In this document: positions 35,862 through 46,600 of the stretch, in pieces
Layout: each line of letters opens with the position of its first letter
How positions within the stretch are numbered: the stretch's first letter is position 1
From: an uncultured Bacteroides sp.
GTDB taxonomy: Bacteria > Bacteroidota > Bacteroidia > Bacteroidales > Bacteroidaceae
Assembly (NCBI GenBank): GCA_900553815.1
Contig: USEY01000005.1
Span: 22,290-86,289, forward strand
Reading direction: 5' to 3'
DNA length: 64,000 nucleotides
Made by a program: the position numbers and the translations under genes
The notes under the pieces: generated by a model
Told to the model about the DNA's origin: nothing
The model's input: the letters and a program-made list of their open reading frames with translations, nothing else
Databases searched by the model: none

Positions 35862-35986
35862 TAAATTGCCCTGACTGAGTTTTCTGATAAACATTCCTGC
35901 CTGTTTGTGAGAACAAACTGCTGACAAATGCCGGATACCACAATTTAAACGAAAGGGCCGTATACTCATATAGAAATCTTTTCCTC

Positions 35987-38620
35987 TTATTTCAATAACT
36001 GACTAAATACATTTCCAAAGCGGTCAGTTACCTTTATCTCTACTTTTGAAGTCTTACTGCGGGGAGTAGCTCTGAACAAATGACTGGTCTGCACCGGTGA
36101 AATCCAGTCATACTGCACTCTTTCCTTATCTGAGCAAATGGCCTCAGCATCGGGGTCATAACCGGTAAAACGGGTCATCTCGCCCATCCGTTTCCCATCT
36201 TCATACCATTCCACCTTCCATTTCTCATCCCAGTTCCATACATTGGCTATGATATCTTTGGGATACTCCCTGCTGGCACCCACAGGATAAGCCCGGAACT
36301 GATAATCCTTGGACTGGCCTGCACTCTTATAATACCACTTCACGTCCGTACCATCCACTTCATAAACGCCATATCCGGCCGGTGTGCCGTCCATACAAAT
36401 GTCCGCCTTCCACCAGATGCCACACACGGCAGCCGTGTTGTGTTCCATCAGTGAATCATTAAAGCAAACGTTCAGATTGAAATGCGTATGTCCCGAAATG
36501 ATATGTGCATCATATCCTTCCAACATCCGGTATAGACCGGAAGCATTGCTGGTTTCATCCTGCAATAAAGCATTCCACTGTAGTTTCGGAGTCAGACTGG
36601 TTGGGATATGTACCACAACGAACACTGGACTTCCCTTTGCTACAAAACGTAAATCCTGCTCCAGCCAGGCAAACGTGCGTTCATCGATATAACCTATGTA
36701 CTGATAATCGCGATTGACATAGAAACAGTTGTCAAGCACAATGTAGTGTGCCTTGCCTCTGTTGAAAGAGTAATAGATGGGACCAAAATAGTCTTCGAAA
36801 GTACGGTAAGAATACTCAAAAGTGCGACCACCGTAAGTCATGTCATGGTTGCCAATAGCCCGATAAACCGGAATGTTCAAAGTCGATGACGCTTGTATGT
36901 ATGAAGGAAACAGTTGCGGTGAATCACCTACAATATCACCACAATCAATACCGAATACATCAGACTGACCGTCCGAAGTACGCAGCAATTCCTGTACATC
37001 CTGCAAATAGGCACGATAGCCTGCTATATCCTTCTCCGAAGTGGCCTGCACATCGGCCTGCACCAAGAATGTGTGACGGTTGTCGTCCTTCGGATTTTTC
37101 AGCAATTCAAAATCATAGTCTTTTTCCTTTAACGAATCCAGTGGCAAATAAAACTGAGGTATTGTCTGCTCACTCACAGGAACCAGATAACCTGCTGGCG
37201 AACTGATGTACACAAAACGCGCTCCGCGGTTACGTTTCAACTCATACCGACCCTGTCCGTCAGTAGACACGCAGTCGAAACCATCAGTCACCACTACCCC
37301 AGCAATACCTTTTCCTTGACAAGTAACCCGTCCGCAGATTCGCTGTCCGAACAAATAGTCGGGCACGGTAACTTGTGTCTTCACCGACTCCGCTCCACAC
37401 ACGTTGTAAGCAGCTACTTCGTACGTGCCTGCCTCCCTGACAGTAAACGTTCCGAATGGCTCAGTCTCCTCCTTTTTGCGCTGGACATCACCTACCAATT
37501 GGCCTTCTTTATATATATGGTAGCCTACAGCCTGCGGCTTGCTCTCGTCCTTCCACGACAAAAATACGCCCTGCTTTTCATTCTGCATCCAAGCCAACTG
37601 TGACACCGGCAAAGGTGTGACTAGAGATGGCAAGCAGCCCTTCTGAACATAATAAGTATAAGCTTCATGGAAAGCCGGATGGCGCAACCAAGGACTGTAA
37701 TAGTGAGAATAGGCAAAACAAATGAACCCTGAAACGTATGGAGAGAGCAAATCCATCTGACGCTGAATCCTGTCTAAAGTCGCTGTTGTCCAAAAACGTT
37801 GGTCGAACATCTCTACATTGGCCACAAAACGAATGTGTGGAGTAGTCGGAATTACATCAGCCAAAGCAGAAAACCAGTCAGCCACTTCATCCAAGTTAAG
37901 GAAACCGGAACCGATACAATCTTGCGGTGCAAAAATATCACCATCCTGAAAATGTGCATTAGTCAATACATACTTCCACATTTCAGCACACTGAGCCGCA
38001 GTACCATTCTGACTGTTCATGAAAGGCGATAACAAGAATGGCATACCTTTGGTCTGCTGATGTAGATAATCCAGATTCATATTCAAAGCCTTGACAAGAA
38101 ACTCCCGATGCATCGGTGTCTTGCAATATGAATTATCTACTTCCCAAACCCAATACCAGCCATACATGGTATCTTTGTAGCGCGACTTATAGCGCCCTAT
38201 CAACTCCTCAGCCACTTGATTTCCAAACTCCATCTGTTGCATAAGCCATTGCGGAGTAAAATCAGCTTTCCACCAGGCCTCATTGAAATTCAGTCCTACA
38301 AATACTTTAAATCCTGCCCGGCGAGCATTGCGCAGACAGTTTTCAAGCAAATCGCTCTTATTGCCCGACACACCAGGCAGAGCCGAAGGATAAACTGCCG
38401 TAGTATTTCCCTCCTGGTCTGTATGAACGGTGTGCATGAAGATAACATATTCCATACCTGCCGCCTTGAGCGACTTGAACTCCTGCTTCCACCGGCTATC
38501 GTCCCACTGTTCTACCAGATATGGTTGGATGAAGGTAGCCTTAATCAACCGTTCGGAAGCCCTTGCACTGAAGGAAACCAACAAACAAAAAAAGAATAAA
38601 GAAAGTATTGAATTCTTCAT
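35987..38620 (-). CDS. DUF4434 hydrolase fused to a calcineurin-like phosphoesterase
   Basis: An 877-residue exported fusion. Start at MKNSILSLFFF (signal peptide residues 1-22); the longer frame adds 35 residues. Domains in order: DUF4434 TIM barrel (about 25-310) with GWYWVWE (Glu about 160) and ANVEMF (Glu about 270); a Fn3-like module (about 335-420); an Ig-like carbohydrate/phosphoesterase N-domain (about 425-485); a calcineurin-like metallophosphoesterase (about 518-735) with ADVQA, GDIVGD, GNHD and GHTH; and a C-terminal beta domain. It should combine glycan cleavage with phosphate or phosphodiester removal. The fusion is not one I have seen described. Confidence 0.87.
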   Translation of the reverse strand: MKNSILSLFFFCLLVSFSARASERLIKATFIQPYLVEQWDDSRWKQEFKSLKAAGMEYVIFMHTVHTDQEGNTTAVYPSALPGVSGNKSDLLENCLRNARRAGFKVFVGLNFNEAWWKADFTPQWLMQQMEFGNQVAEELIGRYKSRYKDTMYGWYWVWEVDNSYCKTPMHREFLVKALNMNLDYLHQQTKGMPFLLSPFMNSQNGTAAQCAEMWKYVLTNAHFQDGDIFAPQDCIGSGFLNLDEVADWFSALADVIPTTPHIRFVANVEMFDQRFWTTATLDRIQRQMDLLSPYVSGFICFAYSHYYSPWLRHPAFHEAYTYYVQKGCLPSLVTPLPVSQLAWMQNEKQGVFLSWKDESKPQAVGYHIYKEGQLVGDVQRKKEETEPFGTFTVREAGTYEVAAYNVCGAESVKTQVTVPDYLFGQRICGRVTCQGKGIAGVVVTDGFDCVSTDGQGRYELKRNRGARFVYISSPAGYLVPVSEQTIPQFYLPLDSLKEKDYDFELLKNPKDDNRHTFLVQADVQATSEKDIAGYRAYLQDVQELLRTSDGQSDVFGIDCGDIVGDSPQLFPSYIQASSTLNIPVYRAIGNHDMTYGGRTFEYSYRTFEDYFGPIYYSFNRGKAHYIVLDNCFYVNRDYQYIGYIDERTFAWLEQDLRFVAKGSPVFVVVHIPTSLTPKLQWNALLQDETSNASGLYRMLEGYDAHIISGHTHFNLNVCFNDSLMEHNTAAVCGIWWKADICMDGTPAGYGVYEVDGTDVKWYYKSAGQSKDYQFRAYPVGASREYPKDIIANVWNWDEKWKVEWYEDGKRMGEMTRFTGYDPDAEAICSDKERVQYDWISPVQTSHLFRATPRSKTSKVEIKVTDRFGNVFSQLLK

Positions 38621-38639
38621 AATATCATTATATATAAAA

Positions 38640-38686
38640 GAAGCTGTCCTTTCAACTAAAGGAAATGCAAGAGACAGCTTCTTTTT
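38640..38686 (-). terminator. Intra-operon hairpin upstream of the fusion gene
   Basis: On the minus strand GAAGCTGTC pairs with GACAGCTTC and is followed by TTTTATATATAA, about 20 nt before the fusion-gene ATG. It probably lowers transcription into the distal enzymes. Confidence 0.75.
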
Positions 38687-38726
38687 GATTAAGTAGGGGG
38701 ATGTGTTAAGTTTTAAATTAATCAAT

Positions 38727-40133
38727 CTATTGCTGTACGGAACTCAGGTAATCGTCAAATCCCTTCTTGAAATCATTCCAATAGTCGTACATCTTAACAT
38801 GTACCATATCAAAGACAAAATAGCCATCAGCCACATTGATGCAGGCATCTATGGTCTGAGGTATTTTGGCTCCTTGTCCGCCATCTGTCCAACCTGTGCT
38901 ATTACCTATATCCGGACCACCGGCAAACTTGACATCGCCCATCAGAAGTTTTTTAGCATTCTTACAGAAGCCTTGCATGTTCCATTCTCCGCTACCATAT
39001 ATCTCATCGGCCGAAGCATAGGCTCCAAGCAACAGAAAGTCGAGCATATCGGCATAGCCATAGTCTTTGTACCTAGCTGTTGCCCAATTAGGATACTCGG
39101 CAGAAGTGTCATACTTAGGACTGGCCCAGTTGACACCTACTTCATAGTAAGTCGAATACCAGGCACCGACATATACTCCGAAGCGCAAGTCTGGATTAAC
39201 AGATTTCACCTTATCGCGCGCCTTGGCTATGAAGTCATGAATGACTTTTGCGCGAAATTCCAACCACTGCTTCATGTACTTGGGTTGCGGAGAAGGTAGC
39301 GGATAATAGCTACTTCCGGGCTTAATGATGTCATCGGGGAAATTTTCGACCGTCTCACCAATATATTCTTCAAACTTCTGCTTGGAAATAGTAGAAAAAT
39401 CAGAAGCAAAGTCATTGTAACGGCAACGGTCCAGGAATATGCCATCTATATCATATTTGGCCAAGTCGCCTAACAGTTGAAGAATGAACTGCTGAACTTC
39501 GTCATTCGCCGGATTCAGGAATTTTGTGCCATATACATTATTGGGGTCGTTTGCAGCCGTCATATCCATGGCATTGGTAAGACCTCCCTCCAGATTAAGC
39601 GTAGTGGCCCATTCTTTTTTAGAAGCGTCTCTGAAAAGCAGCCCTTGTTCGCCCAAGCCATAAGGATAAAGGTTACCACCTACAAAAGTATTGATAGAAG
39701 CATTGACTTTCAGTCCCAATTTATGACCAGCATCAATAAAGGCTTGCAAATAGTCCCAAGTCTCCGTACGTTCATAATAAACATAACCATTGTCACTCCA
39801 ATAGTCCAACTTCTTCACTTGCTCTACAGCCGAGGTCTGAAACAATACATCGCCCATAGTAGGACGCACATCCACCACAATGTCAGTGAAACCGGCTTCT
39901 TTAGCTTTCGCCAAGTCACGTTCTATATTTTCTTTACTGTTAGCATAATCGGGGAAATTGGCAGCAGCATCAATCCAAATAAAACGAGGTTTAACTTCAA
40001 CCGGTTGCTCCGGTTCATCCGTATCTCCCTCCCAAGGCCAATCAGGTATACCGTCATTACTGTCTTTGCAAGCTCCCAACAAGAACATACAACACAAAGC
40101 CGCAATGGCAGTAGAATATCTAAAAAACTTCAT
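38727..40133 (-). CDS. GHL10-type putative glycoside hydrolase lipoprotein (second copy)
   Basis: A 468-residue lipoprotein (lipobox LLGAC). Paralogue of the 32870-34216 protein, sharing VVDVRPTMGDVLF, LKVNASINTF, GIFLDRCRYND, FGVYVGAWYSTYYEVGVNWAS and FVFDMVHV. Residues 20-50 are an acidic, Pro/Glu-rich linker typical of surface lipoproteins. It follows the DUF5018 gene with a hairpin in between and precedes another hairpin, so its transcription is set apart from SusCD. Presumably a surface endo-acting enzyme; substrate unknown. Confidence 0.83.
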   Translation of the reverse strand: MKFFRYSTAIAALCCMFLLGACKDSNDGIPDWPWEGDTDEPEQPVEVKPRFIWIDAAANFPDYANSKENIERDLAKAKEAGFTDIVVDVRPTMGDVLFQTSAVEQVKKLDYWSDNGYVYYERTETWDYLQAFIDAGHKLGLKVNASINTFVGGNLYPYGLGEQGLLFRDASKKEWATTLNLEGGLTNAMDMTAANDPNNVYGTKFLNPANDEVQQFILQLLGDLAKYDIDGIFLDRCRYNDFASDFSTISKQKFEEYIGETVENFPDDIIKPGSSYYPLPSPQPKYMKQWLEFRAKVIHDFIAKARDKVKSVNPDLRFGVYVGAWYSTYYEVGVNWASPKYDTSAEYPNWATARYKDYGYADMLDFLLLGAYASADEIYGSGEWNMQGFCKNAKKLLMGDVKFAGGPDIGNSTGWTDGGQGAKIPQTIDACINVADGYFVFDMVHVKMYDYWNDFKKGFDDYLSSVQQ

Positions 40134-40170
40134 CGCAAATAATTATTTTCCAAATAGTTCGCCATTCATT

Positions 40171-40206
40171 AAAAATCCAGGAGACCCAGCTTCCCGAGCC
40201 TCCTGG
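40171..40206 (-). terminator. Intra-operon hairpin after the SusCD-DUF5018 group
   Basis: On the minus strand CCAGGAG pairs with CTCCTGG and is followed by ATTTTTAAT. It lies between the DUF5018 stop and the second GHL10 start, a usual place for an attenuator after SusC/SusD. Confidence 0.8.
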
Positions 40207-40225
40207 AAACTCTTAATTTACCAAA

Positions 40226-41914
40226 TTATTTCTGGATACAATCAGCAGCAAAGCCACCGATAGTAGCACTGTTATTGTCATAGTAGTAAACGTAAATCTT
40301 GAAACCGTTAGTTGACGGAGCAATCAGTACGTCACCCGAAGCGGTCTTCGCTTCACCTTGCTGATACCATTTCAAAGCATCAGCCTTGAATGCCAATGCA
40401 GGTGAAGTAAAGACATCGTTGCCCAAAGCACTCTTGCTTGTAACATCATACAGGAACAATTGAGGACCGACACCCCACATCGGGAAGTGTGAAACAAGCA
40501 ACATGGCCAGATAGTTGGCATTGTTGAACTTCTTAGTATCAAGACAGTTCTGGTTCTGTGCCCAGCTATTACCACTGCTGTTAGCCAATTGAGCTGCAAT
40601 CTGGTTGTTACCATTCAAATAAGTCAGGATATTCTTGTCATAGTATGACAGGAAGTAACCTTCCGTTACATTGGTAGAGGCCGGAACTACAGAAGTTGAG
40701 TTAACCGGTGCTGAACCCCAAGCCAAACCAGTGGAAGAGATATCAACCACTTCAGGAGTCTTAATTTCCCCATTGGTTACTACGATACGAGTAAAGACAC
40801 TTGAAGTAGTAACACCGTCAATACCATCGTTGGTTAAGATAATCACAGCATCTTTTGTCACATCACCTATTACCTTCATCTTAGCACCTGTAGGCAGACC
40901 TGCATTATTAGTGAACGTATAGAAAGGCTGAGGAGCATCTTTCACAGAAGAAGTAACAAAAATATTGCATTGACCACCTGCATCAACCTTATTACAGATA
41001 AGCAGATGTCCACCCTCATCACTAGTGACGCAACCTGCTTGTGCAGAGCCTAAATTTATAGTACCACCCTTACTTCCTGTTTCTTGGTTAAAATAGAGAG
41101 GAGTCGTTCCATCACCCATACAAACAACCAGCTGTCCACCTACAACACCCAATGTAGGAGCATTGGTCGTATTCCAAGGAATAGAAGCGCCAGCAGTTGC
41201 ATCCAAGCTGAACAATTCTTCAAGCGGTGCATTGAAGCCGTAAGGTATCTTCTCTGGAATAGTCTTCTTGACTACATATTCCTGCTTGTCGACGCCGTTA
41301 TGAGCTACTACAGTAAAAGTAACTTCATCATTGTAGTTTTGAGCTTCTACACGAGGATCAGGCGTAATAGTAGCATGAGGTGACAAAGTAATGTCGGCCA
41401 AGCAAGAACTTAAGTCATCGGCGCTAATCAAAGAAATGACATTTGTACTCTTGTCGATAACACCAGAAACAGCAGGTTCAAGCAATGAGAAAGAAAGCAA
41501 CTCACATTTACTTGATTTTGTCCGCTCACCTGTAATACAGATTTCACGTTTCTCACCCTGTGCATTGGTATATACAAAATAGTTGTCTTGAGTCAAGTCC
41601 AATACTGTCAAACAGGGTTCGATAGTACAATTGGGAGCCAACTCAGCCTGTACTCTGACGGCAGTCATATACGGTGTAGTCTCATCCTCACTATCTTCTG
41701 GATAGAACCATGGAATAGGAATTACATACTTGTCAGCCGTAGCATCTGTTATTGTATATTTAACAATTTCCTTGTCAGCAAAAGGACCAGAGGTAAAGAT
41801 GGCTGTCAGACTCGTAATACCTTGACGATCTGCTGTAGGGAGCACATATTCAGGCTCCTGGCAGGCTGTCATTATAGACAACAAGCCTAAAAATAATAAA
41901 TATATCTTCTTCAT
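40226..41914 (-). CDS. DUF5018 surface lipoprotein (probable surface glycan-binding protein)
   Basis: A 562-residue lipoprotein with lipobox IMTAC. I start at MKKIYLLFLGLLS (ATG at 41912-41914); a second Met two residues upstream is equally possible. The N-terminal 230 residues are a DUF5018-type pair of beta-sandwich modules (KSSKCELLSFSLLEPAVSGVID). The rest looks like a beta-propeller-type ligand domain. In Bacteroides PULs the gene just after susD usually encodes the surface glycan-binding protein, and this fits that position. Confidence 0.8.
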   Translation of the reverse strand: MKKIYLLFLGLLSIMTACQEPEYVLPTADRQGITSLTAIFTSGPFADKEIVKYTITDATADKYVIPIPWFYPEDSEDETTPYMTAVRVQAELAPNCTIEPCLTVLDLTQDNYFVYTNAQGEKREICITGERTKSSKCELLSFSLLEPAVSGVIDKSTNVISLISADDLSSCLADITLSPHATITPDPRVEAQNYNDEVTFTVVAHNGVDKQEYVVKKTIPEKIPYGFNAPLEELFSLDATAGASIPWNTTNAPTLGVVGGQLVVCMGDGTTPLYFNQETGSKGGTINLGSAQAGCVTSDEGGHLLICNKVDAGGQCNIFVTSSVKDAPQPFYTFTNNAGLPTGAKMKVIGDVTKDAVIILTNDGIDGVTTSSVFTRIVVTNGEIKTPEVVDISSTGLAWGSAPVNSTSVVPASTNVTEGYFLSYYDKNILTYLNGNNQIAAQLANSSGNSWAQNQNCLDTKKFNNANYLAMLLVSHFPMWGVGPQLFLYDVTSKSALGNDVFTSPALAFKADALKWYQQGEAKTASGDVLIAPSTNGFKIYVYYYDNNSATIGGFAADCIQK

Positions 41915-41985
41915 AATCATTGTTTTTTTTAGATTTGATGAATATCCATTACCATCTAAAGTGATATGTATATCCATTCTGCTTG

Positions 41986-43653
41986 TTATTTCCACTCTGG
42001 ATATTGGGTAACAGCACTATTGTTATCCAACTCTGATTGTGGCAACGGGCAACGATACATCTTTTCCGGGAAATTACGGTCTTTATCGTCACAAGATACA
42101 TAAGTGTACTTCAGGTCACCGCTAGGTTGTTTCTCAATCTTCAAACCATGAACCTGATAACCATTCAAACCTCCTTCTTCGTATGATTTTGCTGCCACAT
42201 TCCAACGACGCAAATCCCAATACCATTGTCCTTCATAAGCCAATTCCACCTTACGTTCCTGAACAATAGCTTTCCAAAGGTTATCGCCACTCTTGTCTGA
42301 ATAAGAAAGACCTACACGAGCACGCAAAGCTTTGATTGCTTCATTGGCACCAGCATTATCGTTTGTTTGATAGCAGGCCTCAGCATAATTCAACAAAACT
42401 TCAGCAAAGCGGATAACAGTCCAAGGTTGCGTACTAACGGCAAGCTCAGAAAGATTATGATTTTCATCAACCAACTTACGCAAATAATACCCCGTAGTAC
42501 TTCTGCCTTCGGGAGTTTTATCTTTATTCCACTGGCACCAACCGTCTACGCCGTCAACAAAAGTCTCGATAGTACGACCTTTCCACTGAGCACCATTATA
42601 AAGAATGGTAGCTTGGAAACGGGGTTCCAGTTTGTCGTAAGGAGGAGTATCTGTAACACCTTCAGTGCTATGCCAAGTTGACCAATCGGGGAAACCACCT
42701 TCAGCCAGTTCATAGGATTCCACCATTTCCTGAGTTGGAGTACCATATCCACCACTATTTACACCAATCAGTTTATAGTCACCACCCGGAGTATAGTAAG
42801 TATCAAAATCATGGCCTATTGTCCGGTCAAAACAATACTGCAAAATAGCTTCTTTATTACCATCCTTTATTGTTTTAGAATATGAATCTGCATAATTGCT
42901 CTCCAAAGTATACCCCAGTTTCTGAACCTCAGCAGCTGCCAATTTTACTTTATCATAACGCTTAGCATAAAGCATTGCACGAGTCAGGAAAGCATAAGCG
43001 GCACCTTTATCTATACGTCCATTGGCATTTGCCTGATCGGGCAAATGAGTGGCGGCATAATTCAAATCTTCTTCTACGAAATCCCAACCTGCCTCTTCTG
43101 TACTCAACGCTTTATCACGAGTTATCTGGGTCAGATCTTCGTTATAGATAATCACTTCCTTGTAACGCTTAAGCAAATCAAAATACAAGAAGGCACGGAT
43201 GAAACGCATTTCTGCTTCCAAACGTTCAGAATCCGCATCACTCAATGTACCAAACTTGTGCAGGTTATAAAGGTTTTCATTCGTACGACGCACATACTCA
43301 TACATAGTTGCCCAGTTGCCAAGATATGTACTAACATAAGAAGGCTGTAAAGTCGTACCACCGTAAGCTATTTCACTAGGAATAAAACAAAGGGCATTAT
43401 AATTGTAAGAACCATACTTCAACTGGTCAGTCAAAGCCTCGGTCATACCGGCAGCACACTGTCCCAAAGTAAAGTTACTTAAATTATAAAAATACTTATA
43501 TAAATCATTGACTGCATATTCCGCATTCGTAGTGGTACTCCACATGACCTTATCCGAAATACTATTAGTCGGAGTCATATCCAAGAAATCATTGCAAGAG
43601 CTCAATCCGAATGAAGCCCCCAATATACATAAACCGATTATTCTTGTTTTCAT
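41986..43653 (-). CDS. SusD/RagB-family surface glycan-binding lipoprotein
   Basis: A 555-residue SusD-like outer-membrane lipoprotein (lipobox LSSC). N-terminal NDFLDMTPTNSISDKVMW and repeated helical TPR-like pairs are typical. The C-terminal RKVELAYEGQWYWDLRRWNVA is the SusD C-terminal signature. It docks on the SusC partner and binds the substrate at the surface. It lies 14 nt after the susC stop. Confidence 0.95.
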   Translation of the reverse strand: MKTRIIGLCILGASFGLSSCNDFLDMTPTNSISDKVMWSTTTNAEYAVNDLYKYFYNLSNFTLGQCAAGMTEALTDQLKYGSYNYNALCFIPSEIAYGGTTLQPSYVSTYLGNWATMYEYVRRTNENLYNLHKFGTLSDADSERLEAEMRFIRAFLYFDLLKRYKEVIIYNEDLTQITRDKALSTEEAGWDFVEEDLNYAATHLPDQANANGRIDKGAAYAFLTRAMLYAKRYDKVKLAAAEVQKLGYTLESNYADSYSKTIKDGNKEAILQYCFDRTIGHDFDTYYTPGGDYKLIGVNSGGYGTPTQEMVESYELAEGGFPDWSTWHSTEGVTDTPPYDKLEPRFQATILYNGAQWKGRTIETFVDGVDGWCQWNKDKTPEGRSTTGYYLRKLVDENHNLSELAVSTQPWTVIRFAEVLLNYAEACYQTNDNAGANEAIKALRARVGLSYSDKSGDNLWKAIVQERKVELAYEGQWYWDLRRWNVAAKSYEEGGLNGYQVHGLKIEKQPSGDLKYTYVSCDDKDRNFPEKMYRCPLPQSELDNNSAVTQYPEWK

Positions 43654-43667
43654 AGACTATACGTTTT

Positions 43668-46600
43668 TTAGAATGTTAATGAAATACCACCCATTATAGT
43701 TCTCTGCTGCGGATAGTAACCGTTGTTCACGCCCGGTGATTCAGGGTCAATACCTTCGGGCAGACCACTAATGGTGAATAAGTTAGAGCCTTCTACAAAG
43801 ATGCGGAGATTCTGAATATTAATTTTCTGCATCCATTGACGCGGGAATGTATAACCCAACTGAGCTGATTTCAGACGAATATATTTACCATCGCGCAACC
43901 AGAAAGTAGAAGCCAAACCATTATCTCCACCGTGTCCAGGGCTACCAAGAGTTATACGTGGGAAAGTTCCATCAGGATTATCAATACTATAAGCATTTTC
44001 TACCAGATACAAAGGAGAATTAGCACCTTCTTTGAAGGTTTGTGTCCAGATTGTGTTATCATCATAACCATTGTAATATGTTCCGGTCAGAGACACATCA
44101 AACAAGGCACCACCTGTAAACTGTGCATTGAAGTCAAAGCCATTCCATGAACAGTTCAGATTCAAGCCATAAGTCAATTCAGGACGATTACTGCGACCTA
44201 CACGAGCTTTATCATCTTCTGTGATTTTTCCATCGCCATTCAGGTCTTTATACTTGATATCACCTACGTTAGGACGTGTACCATACCATGCGGAATTGGT
44301 AATCTCTTCTTCCGAACGGAACAGACCTTCAGCCACCCATGCCATTGTAGCACCATAAGGAGTGCCTGTCACTTTACGCCATTCCATGATATTAGGACTA
44401 TCGGGATATTGCAACCAACGAGTTTTAGCGTATGTAATATTGGCACTTACGCCATAGGTAAAGGGTTTGCCTCCCAACTGGAATGAATTGCGATGAGAAA
44501 CCAGAATATCTACACCTTTGCTATCAATCTTATTGTAGTTAGCATAAGTCTGATAGTAACCACCCATAGAAGGAGGATAATCACCACCCATAGCAGTCAG
44601 GATGTCATAAGTATAGTTATAGAAAGCATCAAATTCCATTCCCAACATACCATTCCACATCGTGAAATCAAAACCTGCATTCCAAGACAATGTCTTCTCC
44701 CAAGTCAAATCGGGATTGGCTATAACATTGGTATAATAAGCAGGTGACAAAACACCGTTGATAAGTACATTGGTTCCAGCAACATACTGGCTCAAGAAAG
44801 AATAAGGAGTTACAGAGTCGTTACCCAGCAAACCGACAGAAGCACGAATCTTCAAGTCGTCCAGGAAATTGAGATTATCCATAAAACTTTCTTCAGACAA
44901 ACGCCAACCTAAAGAAGCCGACGGGAAGAAACCCCACTGCTGACCTGCCATTCCATAGAACTTATAAGAACCATCGTAACGACCGGTAAACTCTGCCAAA
45001 TATTTATTGCTATAATCGTATTTCAAACGGAAAACATATCCTGCAGAACGTGATGCATCGCTTGAACCTGCCACGGGATCTTTAGTTGCAACGCCATAAT
45101 CCAACTCTGGAAGTTGAGAAAACGGCAAATTCTGAGCATAAGCAGAAAGGTTATTCGATTTATAATCGCGGCCTTCTACCAAGAACATAGCATCTACATT
45201 GTGTTTGCCAAATGAACGAAGATAATTGATGCTGGCCTGACCAACCAACTGTTCATAAGTAGACTGACCTTCACCTATATTGATACCCTGGTCTGTTCCA
45301 CGAGGATCGGACTTTATACTCCAACCACTTGCATTATCGTATACCATCGTAGAATAAGGAGTATTCAAATTCTTATTATGTGAAGTTCCGTAGTTATAAG
45401 AACCACTAATCTTCAGCGACAAGCCCTTTACCCAAGGAACATCATAGCTCAATGAAAAGTTTGTCTGCAAGTCAAGGCTACGAGTATTTTTGTATCCTGA
45501 CTCATAAATAGCAGCTAACGGGCTATTGGGCAATGAAGTATTGTTCTGCAAAGAAGCTGTGTACATTCCATTATATTGAACCGGCAAGTAAGGGTGCATC
45601 TGAATGGTCTGACGTGCAACAGACAACCAGCCTTGTTCACCCAAATAAGAATCACTATCTGTTCCACCTGAAGCATAACCCGGTGTATGACGACGGCCAA
45701 CATTACCAGCTACACCCAATGTAAAGTGGAAGTTTTTGGCAAAGTCAGACTCAATGTTAGTACGTACATTGTAACGACGATAATTGAAGTTATCAATATT
45801 ACCATCTTGTCCCAAGTAACCCAAAGAAGTGAAATAACGCATCTTTTCATTACCACCTTGTACCGTTACACTGTGTTTCTGGGTGAAACCTGTACCAAAT
45901 ACTTTATCAATATAATCTACGTTGTCCCAACCATCGGTAGGATCACCATTGGTCATGGCTTCCACATTTTCTTTTGTAAAATGAGGCACGTACTGGCTAC
46001 GGTCGGTAATAGCGCCACTGGCCAACTGGTCCATCATCTCTGCCATATTATAATAGTATGCAAACTGAGGACCATTCATGAATTTGGGGAAATTGGCATT
46101 CATAGAAGCACCAAAAGATGCATCATAAGTCACTTTAGTCTTACCGGCTTCACCCTTTTTGGTAGTTACGATGATAACACCACCGGCACCCTTCAGACCA
46201 TATACAGCAGCCGAAGCACCATCCTTCAAAACAGATACGCTTTCAATGTCGTTCGGGTCAAGGTCATTGATATTGTCTACCGGGAAACCATCGACAATGT
46301 AAGCTACATTATAGATAGAACCACGAATCTTCAAAGAAGCCTGGTCCAAGCCCGGTTCTCCTGACTCTTGCACAGAAGAAATACCAGGCAACCGACCTCC
46401 CAACAACTGAGACACATTTGTAGAAGGTGCCTTCAACAATTCTTCACCCTTCATGGCTGAAACGGCACTAGTCAACGAACTTTTTTTCTGCGTTCCGTAA
46501 CCAACGACAACCACTTCATCGAGCAACTCGGTATCATCTTTCATCTGCACATTAATGACCGTACGGCCAGCCACTTTATACTCTTGCGTCTTCATGCCGA

